Counted from the first letter of the stretch, positions 42,849-51,479 are shown. The stretch is 63,398 bases of DNA from Arcobacter cryaerophilus gv. crypticus (GCF_002993025.1 NZ_NXGI01000001.1:1-63398), one strand, 5' to 3'. Numbers and translations: made by a program. Notes: generated by a model from the sequence alone, not told the origin.

Positions 42849-45374
42849 ATGGAAAAGATAAATAGAAGAAATTTTATAAAACTAAGTGCTGCAACAGCTG
42901 GTACAATTGGTATTGCTCAAGTTCCTTTTGTAAATGCAGATGAAACAAAAGTTGCAGGAGAACTTGGTCGTTGGGTTGCAACAACATGTCAAGGATGTAC
43001 AAGTTGGTGTAGTGTAGAGGGATATGTTTTAGATAATAAACTTATAAAAGTGCGAGGAAATGAAAATGCTAAAGGAAATCATGGAAATATCTGTCCAAGA
43101 CCACATTTAGCAATTCAACAAGTTTATGATAAAGATAGGGTTAAAACTCCACTTAAAAGAACAAATCCTAAAAAAGGAAGATATGAAGACCCACAATTTG
43201 TTCCTATTTCTTGGGAAGAGGCTATTGATACAATATCAAATAAAATAATGGAATTAATTAATAATGATGAATCTCATAAATTCTGTTTAATGAGAGGAAG
43301 ATATACAGGAATGAATGCTATTCCTTATGAAACTTTCCCAAAATTAATAGGAAGTCCAAATAATATCTCTCATAGTGCTATTTGTGCAGAGGCTGAAAAA
43401 TTTGGAAGATATTACACAGAAGGTTTTTGGGATTATGCAGATTTTGATTTAGAAAACACAAAGTATGTTTTAGGTTGGGGAGCTGATCCTTTGGCTTCTA
43501 ATAGACAAGTTCCACATTTTATTAATATTTGGGGACATGTTTTAGATAATGCAACTGTAACAATAATAGACCCAAGACTTTCAGCAACAGCTGCAAAAGC
43601 AAACAAATGGCTTCCTATAATTCCAGGTGCTGATAGTGCATTAGCTGTTGCAATTGCTCATGTTATTCTTGTAAATGGAGTTTGGAATAAAGAGTTTGTT
43701 GGTAATTTTGCTGATAAACAAAATCATTTTATTGTGAATACTCAAATAAAAGATGAAACAATTTTTAATGAAATTCATACAAATGGGGTTGTTAAATGGT
43801 GGAATTTAGAGCTATTTGATAAAACACCTCAATGGGCTAGTGAGATTACAGGAATTAGTGCAGAAGATATTATTAAAACTGCTCTTGATTTCGCAAATGC
43901 AGGAAGCCGTGCAATTTCTTGGACAAGTCCAGGTGCTGCTATGCAAGTAAGAGGATCATACTCATCTATGGCTGCACACGCTTTAAATGGACTTGTTGGT
44001 TCTGTTGATGCAGTTGGTGGGATTTTACAAGGAAGTAAAGTTCCAAGTGCAAAAGCACCAGATGTAAAACCTTACTTAACTGAAAAAATAGAAAAAGCTC
44101 TTAAAAATAAAAAAATTGATCAAAGAGGAACACCTGCATTTCCAGCACTAAATAAAAAAAGTGGAGGAGGAGTTGTAACTGCAAATATTGCAAATGCTAT
44201 TTTAAATGAAGATCCATATGATTTAAAAGTTGTTATTGGATATTGGAATAACTTTGTATTTTCAATTAATGGAAGTGATATTTGGGAAAAAGCAATGGCA
44301 AAAGTTCCATTTTTTACACATATTACGACAAATCTAGCAGAGACTTCAATGTTTGCTGATATTGTACTTCCAGCAAAAATGCATATGTTTGAGAGATTTG
44401 GATTTGTTCAAAATAAACAAAATCTTCATAGTTATTTATCAATTCAACAACCTTTAGTAAAACCATTAGGTGAAGCTAAAACAGATGAAACTGAAATATT
44501 CTGGTTATTATCAGAATCTTTAGCTAAAAAAGGTTATGACACACCATTTAAATATTATAAAGAAAATTTCAAAGACCCTGAAACTGGAAAAGAAGCTACA
44601 ACTGCTGAAGAGTTTGATTTATATGCTGTTAAAACTTTAACAAAACCAATCTGGGATGGAAGTAGCAATGACAAAGGTGACACTATTAATAGTTGGAAAG
44701 AATTATTAGAAAAAGGTGTTTGGAATACTAAAAAATATACTCCTGGTAAAAAAATTGATAACTTTGCAACAGAAACTAAAAAATTTGAATTTTATAGTGA
44801 AACACTAAAAAAAGTACTTATTGAACATGCAGAAAAAAATAAATTATCAGGTGTTGATGAGGCAATGCAATTTGCAAATATAACAGCACGTGGTGATAAA
44901 GTATTTGTACCTCACTATGAACCAATTGTAAGACATGGAGATGAAAAAGAGTATCCTTTAGTTTTTGCAGAACACAGATCAAGACTTAATAGAGAGGGAA
45001 GAAGTCAAAATGTACCTTGGTATTATGAGATAAAAGATGTGGATCCAGGTGATGTTTCAAACGAAGATGTTACAAAAATAAATCCTATAACTGCAAAAGA
45101 GTATGGATTAAAAGATGGAGATAAAATTAAAATTACTTCACTTCAAGGAAGTCTTGAAAGTGTTGTGAAGTTATGGGAAGGAACAAGACCAGGAATTGTA
45201 ATTAAATGCTATGGTCAAGGACATTGGGCTTATGGAAGTGTTGCAAGTGAAGTTTTTGGGCAAAAACCAAGAGGTGGAAACAATAATGCAATACATATTC
45301 ATGAATATGATAGATTAAGTGGAAGTACAGCAAGACACGGTGGTACTGCACGAGTTAAAATAAATAAAATATAA
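42849..45374 (+). CDS. arrA: Respiratory arsenate reductase catalytic subunit ArrA
   Basis: 841 aa. A Tat leader (NRRNFIKLSAATAG) is followed by a [4Fe-4S] site (Cys47, Cys50, Cys54, Cys82) and the molybdopterin domains. RGRYTG at 149-154 is the ArrA-type RGRY motif; ArxA arsenite oxidases have GRGWG-like residues instead. LIGSPNNISHSAICAEAEKFG supplies the likely Mo-ligand Cys179, and ASNRQVPHF plus VTIIDPRLSATAAKANKWLPI match ArrA closely. It reduces arsenate to arsenite in the periplasm as terminal electron acceptor. Operon arrC-arrA-arrB; arsenite export genes follow. Thiosulfate or polysulfide reductase is a weaker alternative. Confidence 0.9.
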   Translation: MEKINRRNFIKLSAATAGTIGIAQVPFVNADETKVAGELGRWVATTCQGCTSWCSVEGYVLDNKLIKVRGNENAKGNHGNICPRPHLAIQQVYDKDRVKTPLKRTNPKKGRYEDPQFVPISWEEAIDTISNKIMELINNDESHKFCLMRGRYTGMNAIPYETFPKLIGSPNNISHSAICAEAEKFGRYYTEGFWDYADFDLENTKYVLGWGADPLASNRQVPHFINIWGHVLDNATVTIIDPRLSATAAKANKWLPIIPGADSALAVAIAHVILVNGVWNKEFVGNFADKQNHFIVNTQIKDETIFNEIHTNGVVKWWNLELFDKTPQWASEITGISAEDIIKTALDFANAGSRAISWTSPGAAMQVRGSYSSMAAHALNGLVGSVDAVGGILQGSKVPSAKAPDVKPYLTEKIEKALKNKKIDQRGTPAFPALNKKSGGGVVTANIANAILNEDPYDLKVVIGYWNNFVFSINGSDIWEKAMAKVPFFTHITTNLAETSMFADIVLPAKMHMFERFGFVQNKQNLHSYLSIQQPLVKPLGEAKTDETEIFWLLSESLAKKGYDTPFKYYKENFKDPETGKEATTAEEFDLYAVKTLTKPIWDGSSNDKGDTINSWKELLEKGVWNTKKYTPGKKIDNFATETKKFEFYSETLKKVLIEHAEKNKLSGVDEAMQFANITARGDKVFVPHYEPIVRHGDEKEYPLVFAEHRSRLNREGRSQNVPWYYEIKDVDPGDVSNEDVTKINPITAKEYGLKDGDKIKITSLQGSLESVVKLWEGTRPGIVIKCYGQGHWAYGSVASEVFGQKPRGGNNNAIHIHEYDRLSGSTARHGGTARVKINKI

Positions 45375-45386
45375 AGGAGGTGTAGT

Positions 45387-46088
45387 ATGAAACAAAAATA
45401 TGGAATGGTAATTGACTTACATAAATGTGTAGGTTGTGGAGCTTGTGATTTAGCATGTAAAAGTGAAAATAATACACCTGATGGAATTTTGTGGTCAAAT
45501 CATATAAATGAAACAACGGGAGTTTTCCCAAATGTAACATATAAATATATGCCAACTTTATGTAATCATTGCGAAGATGCACCATGTGTTAGATCATGTC
45601 CAACAGCTGCTATGTATAAAGATAGTGATACTGATATGACTTTACATGCAGCTGATAAATGTATTGGTTGCAAAAGTTGTATTTTGGCTTGTCCTTATGA
45701 TGTTATTTCGTACAATGATAGACAGCCTCACACAAATCATAGAACAAGTAATTCTTTGGTTGAAGGTGGAACTTTTTCTACTAAAGAGATGGGAGACAAA
45801 ACAAATACTCCTTATCCATATTATAATGCAGAAAGAGGTAAAACTTATCCTGCTATTAGAAGTAAAGGGGTTGTAGAAAAATGTAATTTTTGTGATCATA
45901 GAGTAAAAGGTGGATTACTTCCTTTTTGTGTTGATTCATGTCCAGCAGATGCAAGAATTTTTGGTAACTTAAATGATGAGAATTCAGCTCCAAGTAAACT
46001 ACTCGCAAAATATCCAGCAGAAGTTTTAAAAGAACATAAAGGTACTAAACCTAAAGTTTTTTATATTAGAAAATTTAATAAAGTTTAA
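45387..46088 (+). CDS. arrB: Arsenate reductase iron-sulfur subunit ArrB
   Basis: 233 aa with four ferredoxin-type cysteine groups: CVGCGACDLAC, CNHCEDAPCVRSCP, CIGCKSCILACP and CNFCDHRVKG...CVDSCP. These would hold four [4Fe-4S] clusters as in PsrB/ArrB proteins. It has no signal peptide of its own and is presumably exported with Tat-bearing ArrA. It starts after AAAGGAGG, 12 bases from arrA. A 17-bp palindrome follows its stop and can serve as terminator as well as operator for arsR. Confidence 0.9.
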   Translation: MKQKYGMVIDLHKCVGCGACDLACKSENNTPDGILWSNHINETTGVFPNVTYKYMPTLCNHCEDAPCVRSCPTAAMYKDSDTDMTLHAADKCIGCKSCILACPYDVISYNDRQPHTNHRTSNSLVEGGTFSTKEMGDKTNTPYPYYNAERGKTYPAIRSKGVVEKCNFCDHRVKGGLLPFCVDSCPADARIFGNLNDENSAPSKLLAKYPAEVLKEHKGTKPKVFYIRKFNKV

Positions 46089-46094
46089 TATTTT

Positions 46095-46130
46095 AGAAGA
46101 ATATATCAAGATGTCTTGATATATTCTTCT
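46095..46130 (+). promoter_or_regulatory. Perfect 17-bp-arm palindrome: candidate ArsR operator and arrB terminator
   Basis: Arms at 46095-46111 and 46114-46130 are exact inverted copies around a TG centre. The inner 24 bases (46101-46124) share TATCAA...CTTGATA with two other sites in this island. GTTTTTG follows, so the transcript could form a terminator after arrB. It lies 41 bases before arsR, with TACAAT at 46139-46144 as possible -10. Confidence 0.8.
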
Positions 46131-46171
46131 GTTTTTGATACAATTTCCATTAAAAAATATAAAGGTAAAAA

Positions 46172-46480
46172 ATGGATATTTTTTTAAAAACATCAAGTGC
46201 ATTAAATGATGAAACAAGAGTTAAAATAATCAAGTTTTTGAATATCAATGGTGATTGTTGTGTTTGTGATTTGGAAAATTCATTTGATATGATTCAATCA
46301 AGACTTTCAAGACATTTAAAAATTTTAAAAGATGCAGGGTTTTTAAAAGTTGAAAGAGTTGGAAGATGGGCTTATTATAGTATACGAACACCACTGGATG
46401 AATTTAGGCAAAGTGCTATAAAAGAGATTATGACACTAAATATAGATTTACCAGAGTTGAAAAAGTCTTGTGAGAGTTAA
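46172..46480 (+). CDS. arsR: ArsR-family arsenite-responsive repressor
   Basis: 102 aa winged helix protein. The metalloid site CxC is seen as CCVCDLENSF (Cys30, Cys32) at the start of the recognition-helix region, with RLSRHLKILKDAGFLKVERVGRWAYYSI giving the helix-turn-helix and wing. It should leave DNA on binding As(III). Three palindromes in this island, before arsR, arsB and the permease gene, are its likely operators. A short tail of cysteine (KKSCES) ends the protein. Confidence 0.92.
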   Translation: MDIFLKTSSALNDETRVKIIKFLNINGDCCVCDLENSFDMIQSRLSRHLKILKDAGFLKVERVGRWAYYSIRTPLDEFRQSAIKEIMTLNIDLPELKKSCES

Positions 46481-46496
46481 TTTTTTTTGATTTTTA

Positions 46497-46520
46497 ATAT
46501 ATCAATAAATCTTGATATAC
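46497..46520 (+). promoter_or_regulatory. Candidate ArsR operator before arsB
   Basis: Inverted repeat TATATCAA / TTGATATA with the same layout as the arsR and permease sites (TATCAA, six bases, CTTGATA). It ends 20 bases before the arsB ATG, so repressor binding would block arsBCDA transcription. TACAAT at 46524-46529 lies beside it. Confidence 0.7.
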
Positions 46521-46540
46521 AGATACAATAAAGGAGTAAA

Positions 46541-47791
46541 ATGTTAGTTGCTAGTTTGATTTTTCTAATAACTTTGATTTTTGTAATATGGCAACCAAAG
46601 GGCTTACAAATAGGAACAACCGCTGTAATTGGAGCAATAATTGCTTTAATTATTGGAGTTGTTAGTTTAAATGATGTTTTAATTGTAAGCAATATTGTTT
46701 GGGATGCAACTTTGGCATTTATTGGAATTATTATTTTATCTATGGTTTTAGATGAAATAGGATTTTTTGAATGGTGTGCTTTGAAAATGGCGAAGTTTTC
46801 AAATGGAAATGGAATTTTGATGTTTATTTATTCTATTTTATTAGGGGCGTTCGTTTCAGCACTTTTTGCAAATGATGGAGCGGCTTTGATTTTGACTCCA
46901 ATTTTGTTAGCAAAAATGAGAATTTTACAGCTAAATATTAAAACAATAGTCGCTTTTTTACTTGCAGGTGGATTTATAAGTGATAGTGCATCGCTTCCTT
47001 TTGTATTTTCAAATCTTACAAATATTGTAACTGCAAACTATTTTAATATCGGATTTGCCCAATATTTCTTTGATATGATAATTCCTTTTATCGTAAGTGT
47101 TATTGCTTCAATTGTTTTTTTATGGTTGATTTTACGAAAAGATATTCCAAAAACTGTTGATATATCTCTTTTGAAAGAGCCAAAAAGTGTTATTAAAAAT
47201 ATGAAATTATTCTATTTTTCTTGGGTATTTTTAGCAATTTTACTTATTGGTTATTTTGTTGGAGATATTTATGGTTTACCAGTTTCACTCTTTGCTTTGG
47301 GTGGGGGATTGATTTTTTTAATGATTGCTACACTATCAAAAGCTGTAAAACCAATATCAATTATAAAAGAAGCTCCTTGGCAAGTTGTTTGGTTTAGTAT
47401 TGGGCTTTATATTGTGGTTTATGGACTTAAAAATGCAGGACTTACTGATTATTTAACTATTGTTTTAAAAGATTTAAGCCTAAGAGGTGACACAATTGCA
47501 GTAATTGGAACAGGATTTATAGCAGCATTTTTAAGTGCTATTATGAATAATATGCCAACAATTATGATTATGGATATAGCCTTAAGTGACATAGGAAATC
47601 AAGCGATGATTTATGCAAATATAGTTGGATGTAATCTTGGACCAAAAATGACACCATTTGGAAGTCTTGCTACTTTACTTTGGTTGCATGTTTTAGCGAA
47701 AAAAGGTGTAAAAATATCATTTGCACAATATAGTAAATTTGGTTTGATTATCACACCGCCTGTACTATTTATAGTACTTTTGGCAATTTGA
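46541..47791 (+). CDS. arsB: Arsenite efflux pump ArsB
   Basis: 416 aa with about 11-12 membrane helices of the ArsB/NhaD ion-transporter superfamily. Typical stretches are FVSALFANDGAALILTPILLAKM and GFISDSASLPFVFSNLTNIVTANYF. The C-terminal NNMPTIMIMDIALSD and GCNLGPKMTPFGSLATLLWLHVL also match ArsB. It extrudes As(OH)3, alone with the proton gradient or with ArsA as an ATP-driven pump; both arsA and arsD are present downstream. No Acr3-type pump is seen in the window. Confidence 0.93.
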   Translation: MLVASLIFLITLIFVIWQPKGLQIGTTAVIGAIIALIIGVVSLNDVLIVSNIVWDATLAFIGIIILSMVLDEIGFFEWCALKMAKFSNGNGILMFIYSILLGAFVSALFANDGAALILTPILLAKMRILQLNIKTIVAFLLAGGFISDSASLPFVFSNLTNIVTANYFNIGFAQYFFDMIIPFIVSVIASIVFLWLILRKDIPKTVDISLLKEPKSVIKNMKLFYFSWVFLAILLIGYFVGDIYGLPVSLFALGGGLIFLMIATLSKAVKPISIIKEAPWQVVWFSIGLYIVVYGLKNAGLTDYLTIVLKDLSLRGDTIAVIGTGFIAAFLSAIMNNMPTIMIMDIALSDIGNQAMIYANIVGCNLGPKMTPFGSLATLLWLHVLAKKGVKISFAQYSKFGLIITPPVLFIVLLAI

Positions 47792-47823
47792 ATAAAAATT
47801 TAATTTAATAAAAAGGAAAAAAA

Positions 47824-48234
47824 ATGAGTAATTTAGAAAAAAGAGTTTTGATTTTATGTACAGGAAATTCTTGTAGAAGTATTATTGCAGAAGCCCTAAT
47901 AAATGCAAAATTAGAGGGAATTATCGCTCATAGTAGTGGTGTTAAAGCAAGTGGAAGAGTAAATCCAAATGCTAAAAAACTTCTTGAAGAAAAAGGGATT
48001 TGGAAAGAAGAATACCACTCAAAAACACTTGATACAGTAATAGACAATGAGTATGATTTAATAGTAACTGTTTGTGACCATGCAAATGAAACTTGCCCAA
48101 TGTTTCCAAAACCAGTAGCAAAAATTCATGTGGGATTTGAAGACCCAGATGGAAAAGGTTTTGAAGCATTTGAAGCTACATATAAAGAGATTGAAGAAGT
48201 TTTACTTCCAAAAGTTCTTGAGGCTTTAAAATAA
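47824..48234 (+). CDS. arsC: Thioredoxin-dependent arsenate reductase ArsC (low-molecular-weight phosphatase type)
   Basis: 136 aa. The P-loop CTGNSCRS (Cys12 to Arg18, CX5R) and a second redox pair, Cys84 and Cys91 in VCDHANETCPMF, identify the thioredoxin-coupled ArsC family rather than the glutaredoxin type. It reduces cytosolic arsenate to arsenite for export by ArsB. It works in detoxification, in contrast to the periplasmic, respiratory ArrA upstream. It follows arsB by 32 bases; two hairpins lie behind it. Confidence 0.93.
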   Translation: MSNLEKRVLILCTGNSCRSIIAEALINAKLEGIIAHSSGVKASGRVNPNAKKLLEEKGIWKEEYHSKTLDTVIDNEYDLIVTVCDHANETCPMFPKPVAKIHVGFEDPDGKGFEAFEATYKEIEEVLLPKVLEALK

Positions 48235-48238
48235 TATT

Positions 48239-48259
48239 ATAAGAGGTTTTTCCTCTTAT
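48239..48259 (+). terminator. Hairpin after arsC
   Basis: ATAAGAGG / CCTCTTAT, a perfect 8-bp stem with a TTTTT loop, is followed by GAGTTTTTATT. It fits an intrinsic (possibly partial) terminator that would lower expression of arsDA relative to arsBC. Confidence 0.6.
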
Positions 48260-48267
48260 GAGTTTTT

Positions 48268-48301
48268 ATTACAAATATTTTTAAACTAAAGTATTTGTAA
48301 T
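48268..48301 (+). repeat. Inverted repeat before arsD
   Basis: ATTACAAATA (48268-48277) and TATTTGTAAT (48292-48301) are exact inverted copies around 14 bases, directly after the arsC hairpin and 20 bases before arsD. No T-run follows, so it may be an operator or an RNA stem rather than a terminator. It does not match the ArsR-type palindromes. Confidence 0.55.
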
Positions 48302-48321
48302 AAAAATAAAAAGGAAAAAAT

Positions 48322-48645
48322 ATGAAAACTTTAAAAATATATGACCCAGCGATGTGTTGCCCAACAGGAGTTTGTGGAACAAGTGTTGATACAAAGTTAG
48401 TTCAATTATCAAATTTTTTAAACTCTTTAGATAAAAATATGTTTACAGTAAAACGGTTTGGTTTAAGTACAAATCCACAAGAGTATGTAACAAATAGTGA
48501 AGTCTCTAAACTTCTAAATGAAGATGGAGTTGAGTCTTTGCCTTTGATTTTTTTAGATGATGAATTACTTTTTAAAGGTGATTATCCAACTGTTCCACAG
48601 CTTAGTTCAAAAATGGGTTTAGGCTCTTTTGTTGTGAAGTTTTAA
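48322..48645 (+). CDS. arsD: Arsenite metallochaperone ArsD
   Basis: 107 aa. The As(III)-binding cysteines Cys12, Cys13 and Cys18 are visible in DPAMCCPTGVCGTSVD, and the thioredoxin-like fold continues with FGLSTNPQEYVTN and ESLPLIFLDDELL. It passes arsenite to ArsA, raising the affinity of the pump. The vicinal pair near residues 112-113 and the C-terminal cysteines of plasmid ArsD are absent, as in short-form ArsD. It ends 1 base before arsA. Confidence 0.92.
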   Translation: MKTLKIYDPAMCCPTGVCGTSVDTKLVQLSNFLNSLDKNMFTVKRFGLSTNPQEYVTNSEVSKLLNEDGVESLPLIFLDDELLFKGDYPTVPQLSSKMGLGSFVVKF

Positions 48646-48646
48646 T

Positions 48647-50377
48647 ATGAAAAATTTAATAAAAAAAATACCACAATTTCTTTTTTTCACAGGAAAAGGA
48701 GGAGTTGGAAAAACTTCTATGTCTTGTGCCATTAGTGTGGCATTAGCAAAAAAGGGCAAAAAAGTACTTCTTATTTCAACAGATCCTGCTTCAAATTTGG
48801 ATGAAGTATTAGAAACAAAACTAAATTCAACTCCAACAAAAGTCAATGGTTTAGAAAATCTTGAAGCTATGAATATAAATCCAGTCGTTGCTGCATATGA
48901 ATATAAAGAAAAGATGGTTGCACCTTTTAGGGGAATTTTGCCAAAAAGTGCAATTGAGCAAATGGAAGAGCAGTTAAGTGGAGCTTGTACTGTGGAAATT
49001 GCAGGATTTAATGAGTTTTCAAAATATGTTGGAGATGCGGATATTTCAAAAAATTATGACCATATTATTTTAGATACTGCACCAACTGGACACACTTTAA
49101 GACTTTTAAAACTTCCAAGTGCTTGGAATAGTTTTATTGAAGATAATAGCACGGGAAGTTCATGTTTAGGAGCTGTTTCAGGACTTAGTGAAAATAAAAA
49201 GCTGTATGAAAATGTAGTTGAAAATCTAAAAAATAAAGATAAAACTCTTTTGATTTTAGTTTCAAGAGCTGAGGAATTATCTTTGATTGAAGCTTCAAAA
49301 GCATCAATTGAGTTGGCAAATCAAGGAATAAAAAATCAACACTTAATCATAAATGGAGTTTTCAAAGCAAAGGATGAAGATAGTATTGCAAAAAGTTTTG
49401 AAGAAAAATCAAATAAAGCTTTGCAAAATATTGATGAAACTATAAAAACTTTAGAAAAAACAACCATTGGATTTTATCCAAACGGTGCAGTTGGACTTGA
49501 AGCCCTAAATAATATCATCAATAACACTACTCCAAAAGAGTATGAAAATGCAAAAGAAAAACTGCAAAACTCTTTAAAAGATATTTTAGAAGATACTTAT
49601 TCTTGGGATAGTTTAATAGATGATTTTGAAAAAGATAAAAATGGTTTGATTATGACTATGGGAAAAGGTGGTGTTGGAAAAACTACAATAGCTTCAAATA
49701 TTGCTTTAGCACTAGCTTTAAGAGGTCATAAAGTAATACTTTCTACAACAGATCCAGCATCACATTTGGAGTATGTTTCAAAAACAAATGAGAATCTGTC
49801 AATCGAAAAAATAGACCCAAAAATAGAAACCCAAAAACACATCGATGAAGTAATAGAACAAAATGAAGGCAAAATATCTGCTGAAGATATGGCACTTTTA
49901 AAAGAGGAGTTAAGTACTCCTTGTATTGAAGAGATAGCTGTTTTTAAAGCCTTTGCAAAAACTGTATCAAAAGCAAAAAATAGTTTTGTGGTACTTGATA
50001 CCGCTCCAACTGGACATACTTTGCTTTTACTTGATGCTTCACAAGCCTATCATAAAGAGGTTTTAAAAAATAAAAATGATGCTTTAGAAGAGGAGTTAAT
50101 TGAACTTTTACCAAGAATAAAAGATGAAAAATATACAAAAATCCTGCTTGTAACACTTCCAGAAGCAACACCAACACACGAAGCAAAAGATTTACAAGAG
50201 GATTTAAAAAGAGCAGGAATAAAACCCTATGCTTGGGTAATAAACAGAAGTTTTGCTTTGACAAATAGTTCAAATAATTTGCTTTGCCAAAAAGCCTTAA
50301 ATGAGATTAAATATATCAAAGAGATAAAAGAGAGTCTGAGTTCTAAGACTTTGATTAAGCCTTGGGTGGCAGATTAA
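48647..50377 (+). CDS. arsA: Arsenite-stimulated pump ATPase ArsA
   Basis: 576 aa with two homologous halves. Walker A motifs are GKGGVGKT at 16-23 and again at about 339-346, and the family signature DTAPTGHTL occurs in each half (about 142 and 449). Cys113, Cys172 and Cys425 lie at positions equivalent to the three As(III)-binding cysteines of the plasmid R773 enzyme (113, 172, 422). It energises ArsB for arsenite export. It is the last gene of arsBCDA. Confidence 0.94.
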   Translation: MKNLIKKIPQFLFFTGKGGVGKTSMSCAISVALAKKGKKVLLISTDPASNLDEVLETKLNSTPTKVNGLENLEAMNINPVVAAYEYKEKMVAPFRGILPKSAIEQMEEQLSGACTVEIAGFNEFSKYVGDADISKNYDHIILDTAPTGHTLRLLKLPSAWNSFIEDNSTGSSCLGAVSGLSENKKLYENVVENLKNKDKTLLILVSRAEELSLIEASKASIELANQGIKNQHLIINGVFKAKDEDSIAKSFEEKSNKALQNIDETIKTLEKTTIGFYPNGAVGLEALNNIINNTTPKEYENAKEKLQNSLKDILEDTYSWDSLIDDFEKDKNGLIMTMGKGGVGKTTIASNIALALALRGHKVILSTTDPASHLEYVSKTNENLSIEKIDPKIETQKHIDEVIEQNEGKISAEDMALLKEELSTPCIEEIAVFKAFAKTVSKAKNSFVVLDTAPTGHTLLLLDASQAYHKEVLKNKNDALEEELIELLPRIKDEKYTKILLVTLPEATPTHEAKDLQEDLKRAGIKPYAWVINRSFALTNSSNNLLCQKALNEIKYIKEIKESLSSKTLIKPWVAD

Positions 50378-50450
50378 TTATTTAATTGTATTTGAATTTA
50401 GTATTTAGTTATAATATATTTAGAATAATGAATAGATAAAAGGTTAGATT

Positions 50451-50651
50451 ATGGGTATAAATGAATTATTAGAACAAGCCTTAGCATTAAATGTAAATGA
50501 AAGAACAAAACTTATCGATGAACTTTTCAAAAGCATAGATAAGCCTGATGAAGAAATAGAGCAAATCTGGGCAGATGAAGCTGATAAAAGATTGGAAGCT
50601 TATAGAAAAGGTGAACTTAAAGCTGTTCCTATGGAAAATATTTTTAAATAA
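50451..50651 (+). CDS. Antitoxin, addiction-module component (RelB-like, TIGR02574 type)
   Basis: 66 aa. The pattern LLEQALALNVNERTKLIDELFKSIDKPDEEIEQIWADEADKRLEAYRKGELKAVP is typical of the small antitoxins that pair with RelE/ParE toxins. It starts after AAAGGTTAG, with TATAAT at 50410-50415 as its own promoter, and ends overlapping the toxin start by 1 base (TAATG). Antitoxin and toxin sit inside the arsenic island, where they may favour its retention. Confidence 0.88.
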   Translation: MGINELLEQALALNVNERTKLIDELFKSIDKPDEEIEQIWADEADKRLEAYRKGELKAVPMENIFK

Positions 50652-50944
50652 TGAAAGTTTTATTTTTAGAACTTGCTGAACAAGAGTTTTATGATTCCCA
50701 AGAATATTATGAAGAACATCAAACTAATTTAGGTAATAAGTTTACAAGTGAAGTATATAATGCCTTAAAAAGAATCCAAAAATTTCCTAGTATGTTTATA
50801 AAAGTTAAAAAAGATATTAGGAAATGTATTATAAATAAATTCCCTTTTAATATTTTGTATTCTATAGAAGGTGATATCATTCTAGTTATTGCAATAGCTC
50901 ATCATCATAGAAATCCTGATTATTGGATTGATAGAATAAATTAA
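50651..50944 (+). CDS. RelE/ParE-family toxin
   Basis: 97 aa. The ParE/RelE fold is suggested by AEQEFYDSQEYYEEHQTNLGNKF, RIQKFPSMFIKVKKDIRKCIINKFPFNILYSIEGDIILVIAIAHHHRNPDYW, the standard C-terminal strand order with Arg/His residues and AHHHRNPDYW. It overlaps the antitoxin gene by 1 base. Whether it cleaves ribosome-bound mRNA or poisons gyrase cannot be told, though the HHHRNPDYW ending is more usual for ParE-type members of this subfamily. Confidence 0.88.
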   Translation: MKVLFLELAEQEFYDSQEYYEEHQTNLGNKFTSEVYNALKRIQKFPSMFIKVKKDIRKCIINKFPFNILYSIEGDIILVIAIAHHHRNPDYWIDRIN

Positions 50945-50979
50945 ACTAATAAATTCAATAAAGTCCAAAATTTGAACTT

Positions 50980-51432
50980 TTATTTCACTTTATTAGAAAG
51001 TTCTTTTAAGAAGTTTATTTGAAAATCTTTTTTTATAGCATTTGGTTGATTCGCTTCGATTTTTTCCATAGCTTCATCAAAAAATGCACCTTTTGCTATT
51101 AAATAACTAGCTATTAAAGTTCCCGTTCTTCCTTTTCCACCTTGACAGTGAATTGCCACTGGATTATTGTTTTTGTTTTGTTCATCGATGAACTCTACAA
51201 GTTTTTCTACTTGCTCAAAAGTAGGGGCTTTATCATCTGCAACTGGAAGCCATAGGTTTTTGAAACCATTTTTATTGTAGTTTTCTATATTGCTATTATC
51301 TTCAAGTAAACAAACTATTGATTTTATTCCCGCTTGAGCTAAATTTTGTAAATCTTTTTCTTCTGGAACAGGCATTCCATATAATTTATTTGGTAACACA
51401 GACCATAGTTTTGAGATGTGAGTTTCATTCAT
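50980..51432 (-). CDS. Dual-specificity/tyrosine phosphatase-like protein
   Basis: 150 aa. The catalytic P-loop is HCQGGKGRTG (Cys-x5-Arg), with the general-acid region in WLPVADDKAPTFE and a GIKSIVCLLED start, as in cyclin-dependent-kinase-inhibitor-like and DSP phosphatases. It is divergent from the permease gene, and an ArsR-type palindrome lies between them (51480-51503). The shared operator suggests that arsenite induces it. Known arsenate reductases also use a Cys-x5-Arg loop, so an arsenic-related activity is possible but unproven. Confidence 0.85.
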   Translation of the reverse strand: MNETHISKLWSVLPNKLYGMPVPEEKDLQNLAQAGIKSIVCLLEDNSNIENYNKNGFKNLWLPVADDKAPTFEQVEKLVEFIDEQNKNNNPVAIHCQGGKGRTGTLIASYLIAKGAFFDEAMEKIEANQPNAIKKDFQINFLKELSNKVK

Positions 51433-51479
51433 ATTTTGTCCTTTGTGAATAATTTTTGAATTGTATCAAAATAATATAA

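Noticed and set aside
42849-45374. ArxA-type arsenite oxidase or tetrathionate reductase
   Set aside because: RGRY rather than GRGWG-like residues, the length of 841 aa and close segment similarity to ArrA favour the arsenate reductase.
45355-45585. Minus-strand ORFs inside arrB (also 45642-45899)
   Set aside because: Antisense shadows of the cysteine-rich arrB frame without translation signals.
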